From: Rhytidiadelphus loreus
Taxonomy: Eukaryota; Streptophyta; Bryopsida; Hypnales; Hylocomiaceae
NCBI GenBank assembly: GCA_947034895.1
Contig: OX344761.1
Coordinates: 74,027,839-74,091,838 of the forward strand
Direction: 5' to 3'
Length of the DNA stretch: 64,000 nucleotides
Shown here: piece after piece, positions 1-12,708 of the stretch
How positions within the stretch are numbered: the stretch's first letter is position 1
Layout: every line of letters starts with the position of its first letter
Translations under genes and position numbers: made by a program
The notes under the pieces: generated by a model
Seen by the model: only the letters and a program-made list of their open reading frames with translations
What the model was told of the DNA's origin: nothing
The model's database searches: none

Positions 1-1250
1 GGGTTAAAGATGGATTTTGTCAATATTGAAAATTGTATATTTCCCTTTGAGACGTGTAACAATTTCTAATATTGCAAGAGTCATTGAAGAATGTAAGTGT
101 CTTGTGGAAAGTTCTATTTAGCAATGAGAACCTTCTAGTATGATGTTCTATGATGGAAGTAGCTACTTTGAACTCACTATTGGTGCCAAGGGAGGTAAAC
201 CCTAATGATTCAATTTATTATATTTAGATTGTTGCTCTTTATTTGAGCTTCTTGTTTCAACTTTTGATATTGTTTCAAATATAAAACAATCTATAGAAAA
301 TAGACTATGTACTAAACGGGGAGTTTGAATCCTCTTACCCACACCATGGAATTATTGTGCTCCCCATTGGTTGCTATATAAATGGTTCGCTGGTATGTAA
401 AGATTTTTTTTAATGGAAAATTTAATTCTCTTTCTTCAAAGAAGGTAAAATGAATTTGGTGAGGTAAAATCTAACCAAATTTCAAATTTATCAATAGTTT
501 TAACATGTGACAAAAAATACACATCATTCCTCGATGCAAAATTCATAGGAAATTTTGTGAGTAATTTGCAACAAGTGGTGAAAATGAAACCTCGTTTATA
601 ACTTAAAAGCAACTTCAAATTCTCCTCGATTGTTCTTACAACCCCCAAAACAAACTTCAAACACGGTTTATGTAAGGTAGAATAGCTTATTTGTGTTGGT
701 CACCCAATTCCGACATCTATTAAACCCTCCCATTTGCACAAGAGACATCACCCATTTCTATAGAGTGTTTAACTTGATATCTTTGGGCAAACAATTGGGT
801 GCTATTGTTTGAGAATGATATCAAGTTCATATCTATTTATAGACAATGTAAGGATAAAAATGTAATTCATTGACCCTTAAGGTTTTTGACTATGTTTTCA
901 CCAAAAACACTCCAAAACTGACCTTTTCAGTACAAGTACCAAATTTTAGAGAAAAAAATATTTTTGAGCACATATAACCATAGGATCTTGTAGTAAGTTG
1001 ATTTGAAAAGATGTAGAAAACACTTCAAAGTTTTCCACCATATATATTGCAAGATATTAGCTTTTGAATTGATAGAAATCCTTTTTATGTTCCTACAAAA
1101 AACTAAGTAGCTATACTTCACAAGGTCATATTTTTATGGAAAAATGTCCAAAATTGTGGTACTTCTTTGGATTCATTCTTCAAGGAAAGTTGTCTACATA
1201 CTTGAAAATTTTCAAATTATTTGGAATTGTACAGCATATAGGAAAAAAAT
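1..1250. other. AT-rich intergenic DNA, no gene seen
   Basis: Strongly AT-rich sequence with frequent stops in all frames. The longest open frames are under 80 codons, low-complexity and without recognisable domains. I see no RNA gene or well-bounded transposon here. Confidence 0.6.
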
Positions 1251-2340
1251 GGTAAGTAGAAAGATGTAGAAAATGATTCGAAATACTTAATTGTTAACAA
1301 TTTATTTATGGAATTGAAAAATGACTATCCCAATGGTTGTAATAAACAATCTATGTCCTATGATTTTATTTTTTTCAAAAACTATTGAAAATTGAGTTAA
1401 TCCCTAAAGCCTAGAGGCATATTCAAGCATAAATTGTGAAAAATTGTCACTTTTTAGAAAAAAATGATTTTCCTCCCTCAAAGTTCAACCGTACAAATTT
1501 TTACTATACTACTATGGGAATGTGTGGAAAAAATTCAGAAACTTTGAAAGCTCAGATTGAAAGATTATAACGTTTGAAGTTAGAATTTTAAAAACTTTGA
1601 CCTTGCCCAACAGGGCCAACAACCTTTAACTCCTCCTACAGTAAGATTTCTATACTACATGTGGTTATTTTTTTGACATTTGTATCATGTAACTTATATA
1701 CTTGCCAAATTTCAAAAGTAAAGGAGGAGTTTTGCAAAAGCTACTCGAAGCTACCCGAGCTAATAAAAAAGTTTAGGGCAACATAACTTTTGATCCAGGC
1801 ACCCGATTGGAAAAAAAATTAAATTCCCACTAAGGGGGTACATGTTCACACCTTATGTCAAAATTTTCTAAACATCCAATTAGAATTGACTTCATAGGAA
1901 CCTACCTAGATTTTCAATTGTCTTTTCAATGGACAATTGTCCTTTAGGAGTTAAATAAAGGACTTCAAAGTTTATTTTAGAGTAGAGAATTCATAATTGC
2001 CCTCTAATTGAAACTCTTCATAATTTTCATCTCATTAATAAAAATGGAATGATTCAAAGCTTTCCATGCATATATAAATCTAGAAAAACAAATTCAAATT
2101 TTAGTTTATGAAAAATCAATCTTTAAAAATCTACCCAAACTATCTTGTCTAGAAAAAAAAAAACTACATATCATACAATAACTTTTTAACTATGTAGTCA
2201 AAGTCTATGAACACTTTTGGGCCTTAAAAGAAAACGTTACTCATATGTCATGTGAAAATTTTGAAGAAAAAAAATTCCATTCATAGTGTACTGCCCAAAA
2301 TTGCTATGTTGCCAAAAAAACACAATTTGGTCCAAAACAC
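1250..2340 (+). repeat. Left arm of a long inverted repeat
   Basis: Read in reverse complement, 8,703-9,255 matches this stretch over several blocks: around 1,255-1,396, 1,951-2,110 and 2,160-2,330. The arms lie about 6.4 kb apart and have diverged by substitutions and small indels. The left arm is longer because a 550-bp TTAA-flanked insertion (1,401-1,950) is absent from the right arm. The pair may be the remains of terminal inverted repeats of an old element or two opposed copies of one repeat. I cannot find precise ends. Confidence 0.7.
1401..1950. mobile_element. 550-bp TTAA-flanked transposable element
   Basis: TTAA stands on both sides (1,397-1,400 and 1,951-1,954). The ends are short inverted repeats: TCCCTAAAGCC at the left and, in reverse complement, CTCCTAAAGGAC at the right. 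The diverged copy of the surrounding repeat at 8.7-9.25 kb carries one uninterrupted TTAA at the matching place (9,088-9,091), which acts as an empty site. A TTAA duplication with CCCT-like ends is typical of piggyBac-type transposition, but no transposase is present and the family assignment is tentative. Confidence 0.65.
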
Positions 2341-2595
2341 TCATCAAATGGTATTAGGGTGTCACCAAGTCACTAAACTTGAACCTTCTAAAACATGGTC
2401 ATGACCCCCACCTACTGATAGTTTTATATTTTCAAATGTGTTTAAAAATTCATATCAATTTCAATTTTTATCAAATCATTATAATTCCACTTGTATTTGA
2501 GTCCACTTAACTAATTCTTTCTCTGAGAAATACACATGCAGCAACAATAAGCACATTGTACATGAGACCAAGATTGCAAATATGAGTGGTAATTA

Positions 2596-2833
2596 CTCTC
2601 TCAGTCCTACTAAATAACTCCAAACCGGTTTAGGGTTTGTAACACTAAAGAAGTTCCATTTATTAATACTGATCATTGTTCGTTGAAAAAATGATCTAAT
2701 ATGGAGGGCGTACCGGATACACACGAGATTTGAATCCTAAATCACTTACTCAATGATCAAAATCAACACATGGAGTGGTTTAGTAATAAACACCCTAAAC
2801 CGATTTGGAGTTTTTTTAGTGGGACTGAGGGAG
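2596..2833. mobile_element. Stowaway-like MITE (Tc1/mariner type)
   Basis: A 238-bp non-coding element with inverted ends CTCTCTCAGTCC and GGGACTGAGGGAG, flanked by TA on both sides (2,594-2,595 and 2,834-2,835). The inverted homology runs on through CTCCAAACC and GGTTTAGGG blocks. The terminus resembles the plant Stowaway consensus CTCCCTCCGT, and the TA duplication fits mariner-type insertion. Confidence 0.85.
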
Positions 2834-3178
2834 TAATAGGCTAGCCACCTTTAATTCAAGTTTGAAGGTGGCGGCACGCACCCCCAAAATAATGCACCAC
2901 TAACCCCTAAACCATCATCTTCACCCTGTGTCCATCTCCATCATCAATTATGCACCCCAATAATTATGTGGAGGAAACTATTTCACAACCAAACTTTGTT
3001 CCTTCCTAACTTTTGCATACAACATCCAAATATCACGTTCTTTGGTGCATCGGAACCTCCTCTCACTTCCCAATAAGAAAATCAATGAAAATTCAACCAA
3101 CCAACCAATCTAATAATAAAAACTAGGCACAGTAGCCAAAAGTGGCAATTTGGGGGTGAAGATATCCACCTCAACTTA

Positions 3179-3555
3179 GAGCATCCCCACCAACGTGTTC
3201 TCTATCCCCAAACTTGGGACCTCAAACTAGTCAACCTTGACTTTATAGAGATGAGACCTCGCGAGTTCTCGATATGAGCTCCAATATAGGAAATTAGGCC
3301 CAACTTTTACTGAGTTCTCTATAAATTTGGGGTAGAGATCTTGTTTCGAGATTGGTGCGTGCAAGCTTCTGTATCCCCATCCCTATCTGAGGTTCTCTCC
3401 TTAAATTTTTAGGGATACAAAACAGATTGGTGGGGCCCAATTTTCTATATTCAAGCTCATATAGAGAACACGCGAGGTTTCATCCCTATAAAGTCAAGGT
3501 TGACTGGATTGAGGTCCCAAGTTTAGGGATACAGAACAGATTGGTGGGGATGCTC
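3179..3555. mobile_element. Tourist-like MITE (PIF/Harbinger type)
   Basis: A 377-bp foldback element with ends GAGCATCCCCACCAA and TTGGTGGGGATGCTC, flanked by TTA on both sides (3,176-3,178 and 3,556-3,558). The arms stay complementary for well over 100 bp. The terminal sequence and the 3-bp TTA duplication are characteristic of PIF/Harbinger MITEs. Short open frames across its right arm are not genes. Confidence 0.88.
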
Positions 3556-3558
3556 TTA

Positions 3559-4195
3559 CTACAGAATTGCAGCAATTGCAACAAGGCAGGGACAGATGAT
3601 ACTGGAATCGACCAATTTTTTTTTTCCTGTAGCATGCAGCACATGCCTGTTGATAATTTGCTGCAGCATGCAATGTAAATTTCAGTCCAGGGTCCGTAGC
3701 AACCGACATGTTTCGTGGACCATGACTTGAAGGGGGGATCAAGTCCAAGGGCTTGTTTGTTCGATCGAGGACAAAGTCAAAAAGCCATGAAAGCAAAACC
3801 GGGCCAATCCAATTGCGTACTCACCACTGCAGCTCATGTTGATTGGGTCAGTCACAAGCCTCGATGTAAGGTCCATCCGTCCTGCTTTCCTCTTTAACTT
3901 ATGTACAATATATTGGGCCCCGTTGTACCGAGTGGACATGAATTATTGGGTGCAAGTGAGCAACCATGACTCAGCTTACAACATCTTGTGCCATGACTAA
4001 TAAACTTACAACATCTTTGTGCCATGACTCAGCACACCGCATCCACAGTAACCTTGTGCCGTTGACACAGTGTATATAATGTATATAATTTTAAAAAAAA
4101 GTAAAAAATATGATTGTATGTAATTATTAATGTAATTCATTAGAACTGTGAAATTCATTTATGTTTTTTTTGCCGTGAGTTGGAACGTCGTGAAA
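3559..4195. other. Intergenic DNA, no gene seen
   Basis: Less AT-rich than its surroundings. It has overlapping open frames of 60-100 codons on both strands but none with a recognisable motif. It contains short direct repeats of a CATGACTCAGC-type motif near 3,966-4,030. No RNA gene or complete transposon is visible. Confidence 0.5.
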
Positions 4196-4810
4196 ACAAA
4201 GTTTGTGCACACTTCATTGCAAAGAGCTTTATGATGGTACCAAGAATGCAACTAAGGATGTATGGTTTTGGAAATTTCATTGTAACTAACAAAACAAAAC
4301 AAACAAACTAGCTTAAGGTATAAATTAAATTTTTAAATTTTTAAAAAATAACTAAAATAACTAAAAAATCTATAACTTTCTTACCATAGGTCCAAAAATA
4401 TCATGAAACAAAATCTATGCATCATTCCCTCCTTACATAGAGCTTTTTGACATTACTCAAAAATGTGACCAAGAGATGCGTAGATCAAGAGATCTCAACA
4501 TAACAAACTAAACAATCAAAACAAAACAAACAACCTAACTTAAAGTATAGACTAGTGTATCCCTTTATCATTACCACAACCAAAATAAAAGTAAAATCAA
4601 TTCTCTAATTCTAAAAAACAACTCAAAAATCCATAACTTTCACACTATAGGTTCAAATGCCATGAAACAAAGCCCATATATCCCTCCTCACAAGGAGCTT
4701 TCTTACTATACCAAAAATGTGACCGGGAGACGCATGGATCAAGAGATCTCAACACAACAAACAAAACAATCAAAATAAAACAAACAACCTAACTTAAGGT
4801 ATGAATTTTA
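4196..4810 (+). repeat. Tandem array of a ~240-bp repeat (about 2.5 units)
   Basis: Two nearly full units (about 4,311-4,552 and 4,553-4,800) and a partial unit before them share the same order of blocks: an AACTAAA/AACAATCAAAAC purine tract, CATGAAACAAA, a CCTCCT...GAGCTTT block, AAAAATGTGACC, and ATCAAGAGATCTCAAC, each ending near CTTAAGGTAT. A diverged single unit lies at about 19,525-19,765. The array has no coding content and could be satellite-like or the interior of a decayed element. Confidence 0.7.
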
Positions 4811-5650
4811 CATCTTTAGATTTTCTAATTTGTCTTATTATTAGTACATGAAGGTGCATGATTAATGTCTCTAATGAGACAACAAGTGTCGTTTTATAAA
4901 TCATTATCTTTAAAAAAAAAATACAATATAGTTGAATACTTTAACCTACACTAGTTTCAATTTATTTCAAATAGTGTGATTTTAGTAAATTATTATGTCA
5001 TGGTTGTTATAGGATAAGGATCAACGTAGTCTAGTAGTTTTATAACCTATTATATATGATTTTGTGTGTTTTATTGTCTAAGGTACATCCATGGAGAGTT
5101 TGAGACCACTTTCATATTGCTTTCTCTCACAAAATTCTAGACAACTAATGTATTCAATTCAAAACTTAACTCTTTTAAAAAAAAGCACCAAAGTTTTCAG
5201 ACTGACAATGCACCCAAAAGAAGCAGTAACTGCCATTCTTCTCACATTCACTTCTGAGTGTATTTTGAAAACCTCTACCTTTTAAGTAACTAATGCATAC
5301 TCTCATTATGTACAAATATGATAGTCAGGAGTTTAACTGGTTGAAAGGAATTCCACGTCACCATTTGCATTTTAGTAATTCCAAGTGATTTTTATTATTA
5401 CTTTTGAATCCAACATTATATTGTCATATTTTTACATAGTGTCACAACTCCCGTCTCAAAATCCGTTACATTATCATCCCCAAAAATATCATTGAATTAT
5501 TTCATCCAACATGTACAATGACAACCTAGAATGTGATGAATATTCTTGTGATTCGTCATGCACACATTTTCCCTATCTCTTGCTGATGGGAACCATGTAG
5601 TAACTCTATATACTCATATGCATTTTGCCTTCCTTAATTGTGATATGAAA
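4811..5650. other. AT-rich intergenic DNA, no gene seen
   Basis: No domain-bearing frame, RNA gene or terminal inverted repeat found. A 64-codon open frame at 5,091-5,285 has no recognisable similarity and is probably chance. Confidence 0.5.
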
Positions 5651-5654
5651 ATTA

Positions 5655-5925
5655 ATGAAAAAATCCAAAAGTGTTTTGAATAGGTACAAGAAAATTCAAA
5701 TTGAGACATGCAACAATGAAAAGAAACCACTTTAAAGCTAGCTAAAAGACAAAAATCATAGAGGCTTTGGCAAATCATGCTTACCAAAGTCTCTATAATT
5801 TTTTGTCTTTTAGCTTGCTTTTATAGCGATTTATCTTCATTGTTTAATGTCCAAATTTGAGTTTTCTTGTATCTATATATATATTCAAATTACTTTTAGA
5901 TGTGTTTTCAATGATAAAAATTTGA
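5655..5925. repeat. Imperfect foldback (inverted) repeat
   Basis: The left arm (about 5,655-5,765) and the right arm (about 5,785-5,920) pair imperfectly around a short loop. The clearest pairing is between the ATAGAGGCTTTGG region and the CCAAAGTCTCTAT region near the loop, then AGCTAAAAGAC with GTCTTTTAGCT. The outer parts diverge. It may be a decayed MITE or could give a long hairpin transcript; no flanking duplication was recognised. Confidence 0.55.
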
Positions 5926-5970
5926 AGTTCTAATTATAAACCAATAAAAAGTCATAAATTTATTTGGAGG
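5889..5970 (+). repeat. Dispersed repeat, copy 1 (partner at 15,294-15,377)
   Basis: About 80 bp here align with 15,294-15,377. Both contain TGAAGTTCTAAT, then a run ending in TTTGGAGGG. Short similar blocks also precede both copies (TTTTCTTGTA). This marks a diverged repeat family with copies at both ends of the gene-poor left region. Confidence 0.55.
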
Positions 5971-6900
5971 GGGAATGTACGGGTCCCATTGAGGACATCC
6001 TTACAATGACTCATAAATAGTATATTGACTATGGTCTACTTTAGATAATGTACATTTCAAGAGGTGGTCACTTTCAATGACCATTGCATTTTGACTTCAA
6101 AAATTCGTAACTAATTCCACAAAGGTCCCAAAAATACGAAATGACTTGAGTTAGATGTCAATTCCATCTTCCTTCCTACGAAGATTTACTAAAAATTGTT
6201 TCAAGGAGTTTACCTTCCCCTCCAAAGACAATCAGCTATTAAAAAGTTGCTTTGAGAACAGACTAAGCTTTCAGGTAGTCTTCCAAGGCTTCACATCCCA
6301 ACACCGGCAGAACACTTTTCTTAGCAAACTGAAAGTCAGAGACCTCCTTTGTACTCCTTTGTCGAAGGTTGATAGTTCTTTGGGAAAGAACCAAAAAATA
6401 ACTCCCACAATGCTTACACGACACACAACATTACCTTGTGCATTGCTGACAATATAATCTTAACGTAGAGCAGCCCAATTCTGTTCACTGCCTAATTCCA
6501 TCCCCTACCTTGGGTCCCAATTTTGTCCAAAAAAAACCCATCCATACCCGTTCATTTTTTGGGGGACAAATCAATGAATTAATGCCTATAAGGGGTAACG
6601 TGTCAATCCTTTGTTGGTGAGTACATAACCCATTAGGGGAAAATTTTGTGTTTTAAGAGACTGTGAGTTCTTGGACTGCAGGAACTACAGGAACGTTGAA
6701 TGATTTGATGTGGTCAAGAGATGGCCACATTAGATATAATTTTTTGAAGTATTTTTTTATTAAAAATATTTAAAAAATATTAAAAAATAGATCTATTTTT
6801 TGATCTTTTAATTTTTTTTAATATTATTATATTCTGATTGTACAAGACTGGTTCCAGCAATGGGAACAACCCTAAAACAATCTCCCAAGTAGCTGAAATC
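5971..6900. other. Intergenic DNA, no gene seen
   Basis: A 100-codon frame at 6,155-6,457 has no recognisable domain. The stretch starting GAGCAGCCC near 6,468 faintly resembles the Tourist-like terminus at 3,179 and may be a decayed relative. 6,740-6,830 is a run of A/T only. Confidence 0.4.
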
Positions 6901-8087
6901 TCCCCTAATGCCTAAATGCCCCAGAGGACTCAAAGTATCCTCACATAGTTTACATTCAATTCAAATTGTTGTAACTTTTGCATCCAATGTCTGAATTCAA
7001 TAAAACTTGTTGGAAAATCTGTGCTCTCATTTCTAGTTTGTGTGGCAAGATTTTCATATCAATCCAAGATGTACTGATTTTTTGTAAGCCAATCAAAGTA
7101 CACAAGTTCAGTTTGAGTTCACCAAACTACATTTGATGGCAACAACTTTGCATTAGGAAAAAATCTAAGGCTTGCAAAAGGCTACCAGTTTTTGGTGGCA
7201 GCAATGCAAAAATTGGAAAAAAATGATTAATTAAAAAAAAAATTCAATGCAACACTACTAGTGCCACGTCAGCACAATAACAAATTGTCAATTTGATTTC
7301 TTTGTACCAAGGCTGGAATTTAAACATTTTTATAACAACCTTCTTGAGGCCTCAATTTTTTTGTAATGGGGGCTTGTATCTCCTTCAGCCAATGTTTGTT
7401 TTCAATAAAATTTATTGAGTTATGTTCCCCTTGAAATTTAGTTATCGTAGTAAAATTTTCATGCCAATTCAAGTTGTTTTGAATGTTTGGGAGTAATTCA
7501 AAGTTCCAAATTTTGACATTTTTGGATTACAATGAACTTTGGTGGCTTGTTTTTTCTTCATACACTGTCCATTTTAAATTATTTTATTTAGAAAAGTTGT
7601 GCATATTGGTCTAATTTGTGTGACTAAATTTCATAGCAATCCAAAAAGTTATGAGTGACTAAGAAGCATTTTAGTAGAAAGATGTTAAACTCAAATGTGT
7701 TTTTTCTTGCTATTTTTTGACATTTCATAGCCATTTTGCAAACACAATGAATCAATCGAATGATATTTTCTTTCACTAATGTATTTGTATATTGGTTTTG
7801 AATTACTTTATAGTTTAAAGTTTTTTTTTCATTTGAGTAGGTTTAGAAATCTAATTTCACCTCCAAATGTATTGCTAGGAAAATTTCAGCATCTTTTTTC
7901 AACACTAAAACATTATAATCCTGCAATCTATGTGGCCAAATGAGTCCAAATTTGATTCGTGTCATCTAAAACATGTACACTACAAGATTGTATGGTTGAG
8001 ATTTCTAAACCTTAGTGACATTTAAATCTATAACATTTCAAAGGCATTGATGTTTTTGGCCTCCAAAAGGCTTTGGGCTTTTAGGGG
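6901..8087. mobile_element. Possible decayed TTAA-family element
   Basis: The right side ends in GCTTTTAGGGG followed by TTAA (8,088-8,091), the same terminus as the better-defined element at 11,689-12,324. A candidate left end, CCCCTAATGCCTAAATGCC, lies at 6,902, but TTAA is missing beside it. No coding sequence is visible inside. The right end is credible; the pairing is uncertain. Confidence 0.35.
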
Positions 8088-8702
8088 TTAACTGGTGGTT
8101 ATGGGTTGTTTATGGGACATTTATGACTTCACTCTGTTGGCAATTTTGTAATTTCAAGGTAGACTACTTCATAAATTTATTGAAATTATAATTTTAATTG
8201 GAAAATTATAATTATATTGACTTTGATTTGTGAAACAAGTGTACACCTGTGAAAAATATGTGCCCCTGTTGGGGTTGACCTCTTGGATTGCAAATCAAAG
8301 TGGTAATAGGCTTGTCTACCTTAACACTTTAGTACAAGTAGCCCATTATGGGTAGAATGACTAGTGCATTGTAATATTGCTATGTGGAAAATGTGGAAAT
8401 AATTTTCAATGGTAGAGAAGCAATAAGAAACAATGTTACAATTGAAAAAATAATTTTTGGATCCCATGTGGTTTTTTAAATTTTTTATAGAAGGGTGTTG
8501 CCTTCAACTTCTTGTAAAAGCTCGTACACATGCCTGTCAACTTCAACTTTAGAAAATAGCTATTACAAGATTTCTACCAACCTATGCCCAACCTAGTCCT
8601 TAATGACCTCAAATACCAATTGCACACTTATATTGCTAGAATGAATCAATTTGTATTGATTTGAGGCTAATTCATAGTGAATTGATGTTAATGTGTAATT
8701 AA

Positions 8703-9255
8703 CCCCTAAAGTGCCAAACAATGTGTGTTTTTTGGCAACATAGCAATTTTAGGCAACTCACCAAAAATGGAATTTCCAATATTTTTGGCTCAAATTTTCA
8801 CACAACATGAAATTGAAGAGTAGCTTTAAGGTTCAAAAAGTTTCATAACATTTGACTACATGGTTAAAAAATTATTGCATGATATGTAATTTTTGGTGCT
8901 CCTTTGGAAGCTCAAAAAAATGACTTTTTGAAGAAATAAAAATTTGAACTTCGTTTCCTAGATTTGCATATATGTAGAAAGCTTTGAATCATTCTATTTT
9001 GATTGACAAGATGAAAGTTATGAGGAGTTTTAGGTTGTGGGTAGTTATAGAATCCCTACTCTAAAATAAACTTTGAAGTCCTTTATTTTAACTCAATTTT
9101 CAATATTTTTGAAATAAAATAAAATCATTAGATGTAGATTGTTTACTACAACATTACAACCATTGGAATTGGAATTATTCAATTCCATAACTAAATTCTT
9201 AACAATTTAGTATTTTGAATCATACTCTACTTCTTTCTACTTAATATTTTTTTAT
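8703..9255 (-). repeat. Right arm of the long inverted repeat
   Basis: Reverse-complement partner of 1,250-2,340. Its inner edge begins with TTAA (8,699-8,702) and CCCCTAAAGTGCC, a left terminus of the TTAA family that is not preserved in the left arm. At 9,088-9,091 it has one TTAA where the left arm carries a 550-bp insertion. Confidence 0.7.
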
Positions 9256-11684
9256 ATGTATTTCCAGCTTATTTCTTCAATATACTTTGGAGAGTAAAAA
9301 GTTGTAGAATCTACACATTTTTGTGTAAAAAGTTTGAAAGATGAAACTTAATCATTTGGAAAGAGTTTAAATACTTCTTTTTCAAATTCAAGTGTCATGA
9401 TCTTGCAATTGGTAAAGTTTCTTATTTTAAAATTTTAGAAAGATGCACTCTAACAAGTTAACTAAAGGATCCTACAATTGGATTTGTTAATGAATAAATA
9501 TAAATGAAGATTTAAGCCTTGCTTTGGGTTTGAGTACTTCGAAGTAATTTTGAGCCTAAAAACATCAAATTGGTTTAGGATTTAAGACATAGATTCTATC
9601 CAAACCAAATACATGTATGTTATCCTCATTTTGTGCAATCGCTCCCTAAAGCAAACAATTTTTTTTCCTTCATTTGTATTTCTTGTTTTCTAATACAAAT
9701 AGTCTAGAATGGGGCTTTTCTAGATTTCTAGAATGGGAGTTTGGATTAGAATGGGGTGTTCAACCTTACATGTATTGTATTGTATATGGTAGACATGTAG
9801 AAATCCCATTATTCTCCAAGCTAGCAAAGAATTTTTTTAGATTTTATAAAATAGTTTTGTGGCTTTTAAAAACACTTAGATTATTAGCTTTGGAATGAAG
9901 GGAGGAGGCTTCTCATTGACAAAATCTATTGTGAGGAAGTTTGGGTAGTTGCTTTATTCAAAAATGGCGCTAGAAGAAGAGAATTCCAACCTACTTTTGT
10001 GGTTGACATGAATTAAGGGTTTAGGTCCTACTTGACATTCATTTGAATAGCATGAGCTATACTAGAACTACATAATTTTGTTAGAAGGGAGACTCTTTAC
10101 TACCTAACAACCAAATCTTACAAAAAATTCTTTTGAAAGAGTTAAAAAATGGGGAGTAAGTGTTGTATATATTTTGTAGTATTTAAAGGGATTAAATATA
10201 AATGAGAAGGTTAATATTTCATGATAAATATGAGATTCAAGGGGGATGTGTAAATGTGGGTAGAGGCTAGTTATTCTTAAGGTTTCTCTTGTGGAGGAGT
10301 ATGTACTTTGAATATTTGATTACTATGTTATCAATCTATGTTTAATAGATGATTTAGTCAATTTACGTTTTTTATACAATGCTTGAAATGGATAGAACTT
10401 GTGTAGTGCCCCTAGCTAGCACTAGGTGTAAGAACAACAAGTTATTTAGGCTTCCAAACATAGTTTGTTGTATTTGGTATGAGATTTTAGTATTTGTGGA
10501 TTTTTAGGTTAACAAGTTTAGGGGAGTGTCTATCATTGCATCTAAATGTGAATTCTATAAATTGTATGGTATGGTTTTGGATGGGTTATTTGGAGGTGCA
10601 CTCTTGTGATGTAGAATTTATATACATGGTAGATCTTAAACAATTTTGAATACACAATTGCAGTTGTCTTGGTTATGGATAAAGTCATGGAGGTACTATG
10701 TATTATGGAGGGTGGTCATCAAAGTTTCCTACATTCATTAGAGTGAGGTGTTTGGAGTTTGTGTAAAATTAATAGTTTTCATATTTCTTATATGATTTAT
10801 TTATGTCTTTGGATATGATATAATTATACTTTGATGTATGGTTCAGTACACTATAGTAGTACATGTATCTATGTGTTTGTTTGGTTTAAGATGCAAAGTG
10901 GGCATTTGGTGCTTGGATATTTAGTTGGCGAAAATAAGTATTTTTCGCTTGGCCCATATATTAGCCATATCTAAATTTGAGAAGGTGTGTGATTCAAAGA
11001 TCAAATATATTTTTGTTGTTCCAAATTTTTTTGGATAATTTGTTGTCAACATTTCTATTTTCTGTTCATTTATTTATGCTTGGGCAATTGAAGTGTGAAT
11101 GTTGTATTATCTTCAATGTCTTATTTTCAAAGGTATACTAGTAGAATTTTGATAGGACCTTTGAATGGTGTGCTTTCTAATTACAACTAGTAGTTGTTAT
11201 GTGATGTTAGTCGATTCTAGATAGTTTGTGTTCTTTTTTATTTCTAGCCACTGCAAGTGTGTTTGTTGTTCTGTTACCTTGTATATTAGAGTGTACTCTA
11301 ACTTTGTGTATAGTTAAAATGCTTATACAATATTTTACCATTTGTACAAATGGTATTAGTATGTTTTTATCAAGGTGAAGAATTTGTGACATGGTTTTTT
11401 TCATGTGATTGATGACAAGGTAGATAAAGTTGAGGTTGTTTGTGAAGATATGTGTTGGTTCCCTTGTCTTTCTTGTTAGAGCTTCTGTAAGAAGATGTAG
11501 ATGGCTATGATTTTTTTTCCAAAGCATATTTTTTGGCCCAATAGTCTTGCCAATATTTCTATTTATTTTTAGGATGGTATATTTTGCATGCCGTGGTTTC
11601 TACGATCCAATTTCTAGAGTCATAGGGAGTTTTCGTGGTAGTATACAAAAACTATCTGTGTAATAGGAATATGATATATTATAT
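9256..11684. other. AT-rich intergenic DNA, no gene seen
   Basis: Roughly 2.4 kb with no recognisable protein domain, RNA gene or complete transposon. Open frames (for example 9,674-9,898 plus and 11,207-11,527 minus) are Leu/Ile/Phe-rich translations of AT sequence. Confidence 0.5.
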
Positions 11685-11688
11685 TTAA

Positions 11689-12324
11689 CCCCTAAATGTC
11701 CAAGGCCCTTTTTGAGTTTCTTGGAATTTGCTTTACATTGAACAAAAAGCCAATGTATTGATAAGTTTCATCAATTTTTTTGGAATTGTAACTAGACAAA
11801 TTCAAACTAGACATGTTAGAGATCACGTGGGAAGAGAAAACACAAAATATCACTTATGGATTGAAAGATTATAATGTTTGAACATGAGGGTGTTAAAACT
11901 GTGAAAGTGATTTGAAGACTTTCAATCCTCTTTCCACATGTCAAACCTAAAAAAATGGTCATCAATAAAATATGAGGGCATAACATGCAAACCCCAATCA
12001 ATTTACAACTTCTCAAAATTTACTCTATAATTTTTTTAAGTGGATTTTTGATGTGTATTTTTCTTTAGGTTTTAGTGTATTTGAGGTTCATTTCCAAAAG
12101 TCCTTTAACACAAGAAAATCAAGATTTGCAATGGACACCCATACACAAAATCTTGAATAGAAAAATCATAATCATTCATTTTCAAAATCAAATTTTTGAT
12201 GCTAAAACTAGGCTTCAAAAAGAATCCAAAAAATCCAAACTATTAAAAATAGTCAATTGGTGAAGTTTTATTTAACTTCAAAATTTAGTTGACACCGAAA
12301 TTTGGTGCCTTAGGCATTTAGGGG
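11689..12324. mobile_element. 636-bp TTAA-flanked element (piggyBac-like MITE?)
   Basis: The ends are CCCCTAAATGTCCAAGGC and, in reverse complement, CCCCTAAATGCCTAAGGC, matching at 15 of 18 positions. TTAA flanks both sides (11,685-11,688 and 12,325-12,328). The interior carries only chance open frames. It shares the terminus CCCCTAAA with those at 1,401, 8,087 and 8,703, so at least four ends of one family occur in the first 12.4 kb. Confidence 0.75.
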
Positions 12325-12708
12325 TTAAGTTTAGAGTATGTATTGCACAAAGGCATGTCAAAGATGTTTAGTGGTTGTGATGTTGTAGTGCAAGGAAGGA
12401 TACAATTTTCCATATTTGTATTTTGTTAACTTTGAGTTATTGTGTGGGAGTCACTTTCATGAATAAAAATATGAAAAGAGAGACATTATTCCATTTTTTT
12501 TTGTTTATAGGGATAGAACCTCTCGTAGCATAGTTGCTTGGTTTACTTTGATGAAAATGATTTTGCTTAGCATTAGGTATGTGCCTGAGTATAGATCTGG
12601 GGATAGAAAACACAATATGATTTTGTATGACTATGATACTAAGGACACAACTTCAAGTATACAACATTGGGATTATGCAAACTTCTTTTAGAAAGGGGGG
12701 CAATAGTG

